A stretch of DNA of 64,000 nt from NCBI GenBank assembly GCA_951812925.1, contig OX638370.1, forward strand, positions 116,326,897 to 116,390,896. The letters are read 5' to 3'. Each line of letters opens with the position of its first letter. The first letter of the stretch is position 1. This document shows, in pieces, positions 59,001-64,000 of this stretch. The translations under genes were made by a program, and so were the position numbers. The DNA comes from Calliopum simillimum (lineage: Eukaryota; Arthropoda; Insecta; Diptera; Lauxaniidae). The notes under the pieces are model-generated. The model did not search any database. It was not told the DNA's origin and saw only the letters and a list, made by a program, of their open reading frames with translations.

Positions 59001-59260
59001 TCGTTGAGCTGAGTGTTGTTGTCTGTTGTTCTGTTGTCGCTTTCGTTGTTTTGGTGTCATTCGTAGAGGTCATCATTGGTGATGCTCCTCCACCTTCGCC
59101 TGCTGCAAAAGCATCATCTGCTTGCATTGCTTGTTGCAATTGCTGTTGTTGTTGTTGGCGTCTTTGGTGTAATTTTCCGCGTTTACGTTCGGGGTTGCCA
59201 ACACCGCGTGTACCACGTTTTGTTTCTTTTTCACGTATATCAATAAAGTCGGTAGCGTAT
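40826..59260 (-). CDS. Wnt5: Wnt5, 3' part (five coding exons; 5' part outside window)
   Basis: Secreted lipid-modified Wnt ligand; in flies Wnt5 signals through Derailed/Ryk receptors in axon guidance. Exons 58690-59260, 54613-54891, 42840-42942, 42518-42685 and 40826-41013 join in frame to about 435 C-terminal residues. Visible Wnt landmarks in order: [47 protein letters not shown] (its Ser after GV is the palmitoleoylation site), [19 protein letters not shown], and the Cys-rich end [19 protein letters not shown] ... CCQVKC ... EEHTCK. An insertion of roughly 250 residues between the first two landmarks is characteristic of fly Wnt5. The exon before 59260 must end two bases into a codon. 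Introns of 11.7 and 3.8 kb hold many transposable elements. Confidence 0.95.
41351..41905. mobile_element. Possible piggyBac-type MITE in a Wnt5 intron
   Basis: CCCTTTCCGGACC at 41351 and the inverse GGTCCTGAAAGGG ending at 41905 look like terminal inverted repeats. The right flank is TTAA (41906-41909), the left flank TTAG. A second right-end-like copy (GATCCTAAAAGGGTTAG) follows near 41942-41958. The inside has no recognisable transposase. Confidence 0.4.
42518..42685 (-). CDS. Wnt5: Wnt5 penultimate coding exon
   Basis: 56 codons including split ones, from [12 protein letters not shown] to LQWPG, with the Wnt-typical DESPDWC. The donor is GTGAGT and the acceptor ATTTTAG. In phase with both neighbours. 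Confidence 0.95.
42840..42942 (-). CDS. Wnt5: Wnt5 exon with the lipidated-serine motif
   Basis: Encodes [19 protein letters not shown] and [23 protein letters not shown] is the invariant Wnt motif whose first Ser carries palmitoleate, needed for Wntless-dependent secretion and Frizzled binding. Splice sites ATTTCAG and GTAAGT. Confidence 0.95.
47168..47230 (+). repeat. (CAA)n / (AAT)n microsatellite
   Basis: About eight CAA/ACA units followed by imperfect AATAAT and AAAAACAATAAC. Translating it gives poly-Asn, a low-complexity artefact and not a gene. Confidence 0.8.
48070..48540. repeat. Degenerate tandem array with AAAATGGCGGATCC
   Basis: Four units of about 115 bp. Each has AAATGGCGGATCC(A) (or a decayed form), GAATC(T/C)GAAATC(T/C)ATTTT and a TTTTTGA(T/G)G-like phrase. 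Non-coding; similar in style to the arrays at 22140 and 59870. Confidence 0.6.
53105..53870. repeat. Outer foldback carrying a nested MITE
   Basis: AACAAACTTGAGTCC near 53111-53125 is matched inverted by GGACTCAAGTTTGTTAT near 53845-53862, and AAAAATTTAAAT by ATTTAAATTTTT. The MITE at 53183-53779 sits between these arms, so it probably inserted into an older foldback element. The outer ends were not defined. Confidence 0.55.
53183..53779. mobile_element. Foldback MITE, family M4 copy 1 (4-bp target duplication AATT)
   Basis: Ends GAGGAGTGATTTTTCAAGAG and the inverse of TTTTGAAAAAAAACTCCTC. Both sides are flanked by AATT (53179-53182 and 53780-53783). Inside, AACAAAAGGGCTTATTTC occurs three times (about 53342, 53534, 53561). 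It shares ends with 57756-58017 but is longer. Non-coding. Confidence 0.7.
54075..54300. repeat. Imperfect foldback element
   Basis: ATATGAGGGGTATAGAAGCA at left pairs with the inverse of TGCTTCTAAACCCCTCATAT at right. The arms continue through AAAGGCAGCAATCTCCATTTT, and a second pair (GTGTTTGACCACAAG / CTTGTGATCAAACAC) lies inside. About 226 bp, non-coding, in the large Wnt5 intron close to the exon at 54613. Confidence 0.7.
54613..54891 (-). CDS. Wnt5: Wnt5 exon: end of the internal insertion
   Basis: 93 codons. It starts [14 protein letters not shown], then a basic cluster ([11 protein letters not shown]), a Gly/Gln-rich low-complexity region with six Gln in a row, and ends in conserved Wnt sequence [16 protein letters not shown]. 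The KKKRKNQRA sequence also occurs in Drosophila Wnt5 as I recall it. The basic clusters might be processing or heparan-binding sites (inference). Confidence 0.93.
55982..57199. mobile_element. hAT-like foldback element with perfect 8-bp target duplication
   Basis: Left end TAGGGTGGGC and right end GCCTACCCTA are inverted repeats. Both flanks are GTGTACAT (55974-55981 and 57200-57207), a perfect 8-bp duplication typical of hAT insertion. Inside are long inverted blocks: TTCATTCAATTCTATGAATA (left, about 56032), its inverse near 56770 and another inverse near 57119. CCGAACTAAAGTTGAACG occurs in two direct copies (about 56732 and 57077). The structure suggests an original foldback plus a duplicated right arm. 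No transposase. Confidence 0.85.
57239..57340. repeat. 17-bp tandem repeat, six units
   Basis: Units of TCATACGCTCTCGCTTG with small variants. The central units are nearly identical, so this is a young minisatellite. It lies just right of the hAT-like element. Confidence 0.88.
57756..58017. mobile_element. Foldback MITE, family M4 copy 2 (4-bp target duplication ATTT)
   Basis: Ends GAGAAGTGATTTTTCAAAAG and the inverse of CTTTTGAAAAATTACTCCTC. Flanked by ATTT on both sides (57752-57755 and 58018-58021). The arms run through GGGCTTATAACCAAAACGAG and GAGGCAAAAGTAAT. Same ends as 53183-53779; the inner core is shared with the M3 element at 15882-16119. Non-coding. Confidence 0.75.
58690..59260 (-). 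CDS. Wnt5: Wnt5 exon: start of the internal insertion
   Basis: 190 codons beginning [19 protein letters not shown]. Next come a Gln-rich run, a Ser/Thr/Asn-rich low-complexity middle, an acidic stretch (EESSEEEEL), and a probably helical end [20 protein letters not shown]. That heptad-like end is repeated at the start of the next exon ([11 protein letters not shown]), suggesting a short coiled coil. Acceptor TTTTCAG, donor GTGAGT, phase 0 at the 3' end. Confidence 0.93.
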
Positions 59261-62200
59261 CTGAAAAAAAGAACAAAAAGAAGGAAGTGAGTAAGTGAAG
59301 TTTACTCAAGTCAAACATATAAAGTGTTATCTTTATACTACTCGTATATGACAAATATTAAATGGCGGGTGAAAAACCTTTAATAGGGAGGAAACAGAGG
59401 TTTTTTTTTTCTTTTCATATTTTATTGGTAACATAAATTGTATATAAAAGATTGCAAACACGTAAAGTGTTATTTTTTAACTCAGTACAATAAACAGTAA
59501 TCATTGAAGAGTAGATGTATTAAGGATACTAAGTGCCATTTTATTAGTTTTGAAAAATAAATCGCTCCTAAACAAGTGAAATGTACTAAGTCAGCTTTCC
59601 CGAGTTTTGAGTTATTTGGTATAACTGGTTAAAAATATTAAAGTCTCTGGTTTCATGAGACCTATTAAGCCATACCTTTGTTAAAAGGTGGTTTTTATTT
59701 TCATCATAAAAGTAAAAGCAAAACAACGATTTCCATACAAAAAAAAAAAAAAAAATTTAATTTTTTGAACATCAAATATCTCAAAACTTAAAAAACTGAC
59801 TCAAAACTTAAAAAAGGACGAAATGTTAATATAAAGCATAAATTTAAGTTTTTATTTTAATCAAATTTTGAAATTGAAAAAAAAAATCATAAAAAAAAAT
59901 TTTGTCATATGCCAGAACATCGTGTCTGCCATTGCTATATTGCGTTGAGGTTATTCCTAACAAAAATAATATCAAGGTGGCAGACGTCCAGAACTCTGTT
60001 TTTGTATTTTATACAATTTCGAAAATGCAAAAAAAGGAGCTATATCTACTATGCTAATTAATCGTATTTATTATTGATAAAGTTTTGTTCCATAGGGTCT
60101 CTAAAATGATAAAAACAAGATGGCAGACATTAAAGCCTCTGATTTTCTTTCAAAGCTTGGTTTTTCCAAATAAATTAAAATGGAGGGAGATTTCTTCTTC
60201 CCTACTAAAAGTAGAGATTTTTCACAGACCTTTATTTCAACATTTACAAGGCAAAAAACTGTGTATAATGTCGTGTTACAATTTCAAGATATTCGAGGTC
60301 AAAGGTCACAAAAACAGTTTTTTGCAAAAATATCCTTTGCGCTTACATAAACAAAAACATATTCTATGACAATTTTGTTGCTAGAAAAATGTTCTATAAA
60401 AAAGATTGAAAAGTTTTTTTTTATGCAACAAATATTTTTGGAGATATCCTAAGTCAAACTTAGTCTATCTCGCATTTTTTTAAAAGAGTATACTCCGGGA
60501 TATGGCCATATACGAGTAACTCAAAGCGTCTGCCTCTAAAAAATCAGAGCGCAAAACATTCGAGAGAACTATTATGTTTAGGCAGCCACGATGGAATTGC
60601 TTAATAATTTTTTTTATAGTTTTACAAGACAACAGTTTTTTTTTTTTCAGCATTAGAATGGCAGAAATGAGTTTTATGACTCCTTATAATGTTATAATCA
60701 CAAAAAACCTAGTCTGCCAGACGATGAATTCATATGATTTTTTTAAGATCATAAAATTCTAGAAAAAAATGAATAACTCGAAAATGCAGCACAAAAAATG
60801 TCTGCCGCTTGCACTTATCTTATTTTTTAAGCTTTCCGATTTTTTTAAGCTAGATGGCAGACACGAGATTATTACATAGAAGAGGAATTTTTTTTACATT
60901 TTTGAAAGCCGCCATTTTAAAAACCAGCAACAAGTAATTGGCAGACATGGCTTATATTGATTGATCTACGCCAATTTTCACAATTATCAACTTCTGCCGA
61001 ACGATGTTATCACCTAATTTTTTCTGCCACCAGCTCCATAACTATACGACTTATTATAAAAAATGCTGTTTGAGGTTTTAAGTATGTCTCCTGAATGAAC
61101 TTTTTTTGCCATAATTTGACAGCACTTGTTCTAATTTTGCCAAAAGAGCAAATTATAATCACAACACAAAATATCCAACGTTAGATTACCGTAAAATCTG
61201 CATGCCACATAAATAACGCTTAAATATTGCAGTCAAAATATTTCTTAGCTAGAAAACGTAATAAAATTTTTCCCTTGGGTGGAATTTCGTATACATTACG
61301 ATTTTATGATACAATAAACTTAAATGCAACATAAAAAACTTTTGGGAACTCAGTAGAGAAATTTAACTTATGCTGCAAGCAACAAAACCGACATCACCCC
61401 ATAGTTTTGCTGCATTTGAACTTGAACTCATTAGCGTGTAAGTAATTGTGTCCTTAAGGAAAACAGATTTTGATGCCGTTGAGATTTATGCAAGAAGTAC
61501 AATGATACAGTGCGTGTGCGGGGGATGCAAGGGTGCAAAGTTTTTGGTTGCTGCAAGACATATGTATGTGCAATTTATAATGCTAAACAAAATTAAATTT
61601 AAGTGGAGAAAATACGAAGGCGGGCTGAATTACATGAACTACTTGTATGAGCGAAAACAAGCAAATTGCCAGGAAGTTACTTGTTATCAGTAACTGCATA
61701 CAATTTTAACCAATTTTCCATAGTCACTGCTTTAAAGCACGACACAATCTTTATTTTGCATGCTGTTCAAAAGAGGTTAAGCGAGGAACGTCGGGGAAAA
61801 AAGTGCTATAAACTGTGCCACAATTTGACTTGTAAGCTTATCGCCCTGAGGGCGTGCGTGCGTGTCTATGAATTCAAACACTTTGGTGCACCATTGTACA
61901 CAACAAAAGCCGCCTTAGCTACTGATGGCATGAAAACCGATCCGTACCACCCTCCCACACTTGAAGGCATTTACAAATAAATCCAAAAAAAGAAGGGCCC
62001 CACACATACATAAAAAACGCATTTGTGTGCGCACGCTGCATGCAACAAGAAGGCTTATCAACAAAGTTGCACAAGGATACTGAATGAGGAACGTCGCGCG
62101 CGTTTTACTCTTTTGCATATAAGCGACAGCTTACAAGGCTATAAAACAAAAAAGAAACAAAGAACAGCGTAAAGAAAACAACTACGTAAAACATAACGAG

Positions 62201-64000
62201 TACGTAAACATAAACAATTGCCCTGGGTGGGTGCTTATTTTTCATCCTCTCATTCAAAATTCCACTCCCTTGATTTTAAGAGAAAAAAAAAAAAAAAAAA
62301 ACAACCCAAAACATTTTCATTGTTAAAATGCCTCTGTTAAGTAAAAGTTATTTAAGCCAATCAGTCAGTGATGTTGCATCATTTTTGGGTGCTCAATATC
62401 GATAGCTGAATTTGCTATCGACTTCGGTCTTTACCAATAAATTCTTGAAAACGAGTCTTACAATACATTTATGGTATTCACTTTTTATTAGCTTGTTAAT
62501 TAAAGTGCTGGCTTTTGCCTTTCTTAGTAATCTCAAGAGGAATATAACTTTGGAGATGGTTCTACAGAAGTTCCAAAGCGCGCCAATTCACCCAACGCTG
62601 GGCGCCAGTTAATGAGAATAAATTTAAAGTTCAAAGAATAAACTAAATTTTTTATATTCATTAACTTACGCAACTAACATATTTTCAAAAATACGCATAA
62701 TTGTAAAGGTAAAGCAATTTGATAATTCATTTAACATTTCTTTCATGAAAATGCTTTCAAAACCAAACGAAATACAAAATTTTAAAAATTTTTACTATAA
62801 GCGGAACATTAATATTTCGATGTATCAAAATTTTCTTTCATCACTAATGTTGCTAAGGCAATTGTATGCATTAGGCTGCACGCAAAAATATGCCACACTT
62901 AAAAATTATGGCAACAATTGCGAAACCACATCATATACGACGGCGGCCATAGTCATATCACAAGGGATACAGTTTTCGAAAAAAAAAAACACAAAACTGA
63001 ATGAAATCCATTTAGATAAGTTAAATGGCAAGCAATTCAAAAGTATGCGCACACTCATATTGTTGCCGACTGAAGGACATCAAAAAAAAGCACGTGGAAC
63101 ACTCAAGATAAAACTTATATATGTGTGCATTGTGTGTCTAACGTACAATTACAAAATTAAATTAATTTTAATTTAAAATTTAATCGAAATTCCATCAAAT
63201 TTCATAAAACTACAATATCAAATTCTCACTCAGAGAGAGTCAAACAAAAATCACTTTTACATTTCTAAAAGCTACTTATATTCTGCTACTACTTTCTCTT
63301 TGAAAAATTCTTCCCTAATGCCTTCTGGAAAAATTGTAAATAGTCTCCATTTCGATTTCAGCATTTTTCTCTACCAGGATAACAGAAGTCAAAAGTTGGC
63401 GTAAAAATTCCTTTGCACAATAACAAATACTCTCGTAGAAATGTACATATACCTTTAAGGCGGCAAAAAAATAAAAAATTACTCATAGAATCGTAAAGGT
63501 TTTTCTTTTGTGGTGAAAAGTGAAAAGCAGCGGAACTCATTTTGTGTGGAATATCAGTGGAATATTGAAAGAGAATAATGAAAAGCGAACGAAAACACTT
63601 GTGGATTCAACGTAAGAACTTATAATTTGAAATTGAAAACAAATTCGGATTGCCTGAATCCAGAATTGACGAGTTAAATAACTATATACTCGTAAAAGTG
63701 TTTGTCCTCGAAGAATTCAGAAAATTTGTTGGCCGGAGACCAACTCCAACGTATAATTTCTAACATGATTACCAAGATATCTTATCTGCGGGTCTTAACG
63801 CCACTGTCTGAAAACATCGTACAAATCTAAAAACTTTTGACAAAACAACATAACTCGAGATAAGGTAAATTACCGAGATTTTAGTCATAAATATGAGTAT
63901 GTGCGTCGCTGCACCTTTTCTTGTGCAGATGCCGGGGCGTTTCCAATTAAATTAAATAAAAGAGTTTAAATATAACAAATCACATCTATGTCCGTTAAAT
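59261..64000 (-). other. Wnt5 intron reaching the right edge
   Basis: The next upstream Wnt exon should encode the conserved WKWGGCGDN-type region; I searched the minus strand by eye for it and did not find it, so it lies beyond the window. No other gene is supported. A region with recurring (A)TGGCAGAC phrases spans about 59870-61000. An A run lies at 62283-62300. Frames at 61448-61980 and 62745-63176 have no recognisable motif. Confidence 0.5.
59870..61000. repeat. Degenerate repeat region with TGGCAGAC phrases
   Basis: GGCAGAC or its inverse GTCTGCC occurs at about 59926, 59974, 60121, 60712, 60807, 60856 and 60941, in AT-rich context. This resembles a decayed array like that at 48070-48540, with irregular spacing and mixed orientation. 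No coding function is seen. Confidence 0.4.

Noticed and set aside
61448..61980. Two overlapping plus-strand frames of 81 and 104 codons
   Set aside because: They lie in a Wnt5 intron, lack homology I can recognise and overlap in different frames.
62745..63176. Plus-strand frame of 143 codons near the right edge
   Set aside because: Composition is that of AT-rich non-coding DNA; no motif, no plausible splice sites in context.

Overview
The window is intron-rich, AT-rich and full of repeats. It carries metazoan genes with GT-AG introns, and the recognised Wnt gene has the long internal insertion known from Drosophila Wnt5. Together with mini-me-like, Tc1-like and jockey-like repeats this points to a higher dipteran fly, probably outside Drosophila (a tephritid-like fly is possible, but this is inference). 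All convincing genes lie on the minus strand.

From 0.6 to 26.7 kb is a tandem cluster of four leucine-rich-repeat (LRR) membrane proteins. Three (CDS 583-5007, 9379-11729, 17382-20567) are close paralogues with the same four-exon plan. Two tiny 5' exons encode a charged N-terminus and a hydrophobic segment, one large exon encodes the LRR ectodomain, a fibronectin-III-like segment and the C-terminal membrane segment, and a small last exon encodes a conserved Tyr-rich tail. I rebuilt all three from splice sites, and each gives an uninterrupted frame (760, 652 and 782 residues). They differ mainly in a Thr/Pro stalk, which is long in the first, shorter in the third and absent in the second. A block of about 115 bp upstream, with GATA-type motifs, is shared by all three. 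The fourth gene (24230-26522) is a diverged relative with a longer Tyr/Pro-rich tail; its first exon is unresolved.

From 26.8 to 40.8 kb I see no host gene. It holds a 129-bp-unit dispersed repeat, a dead non-LTR retrotransposon, a perfect 75-bp inverted repeat, a mini-me-like element with a CAGC microsatellite, and a fossil IS630/Tc1-mariner-type transposase with a MITE nested in it.

From 40.8 kb to the right edge is the 3' part of Wnt5: five coding exons giving the complete C-terminal Wnt domain plus an insertion of about 250 residues. The pro-domain and N-terminal Wnt exons lie beyond the window. Its large introns have collected foldback elements, including a 1.2-kb hAT-like element with a perfect 8-bp target duplication and a family with 4-bp duplications.

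The most interesting signals are the duplicated LRR receptor cluster with its unusual split N-terminus and shared upstream block, and the dense set of structurally definable non-autonomous elements.
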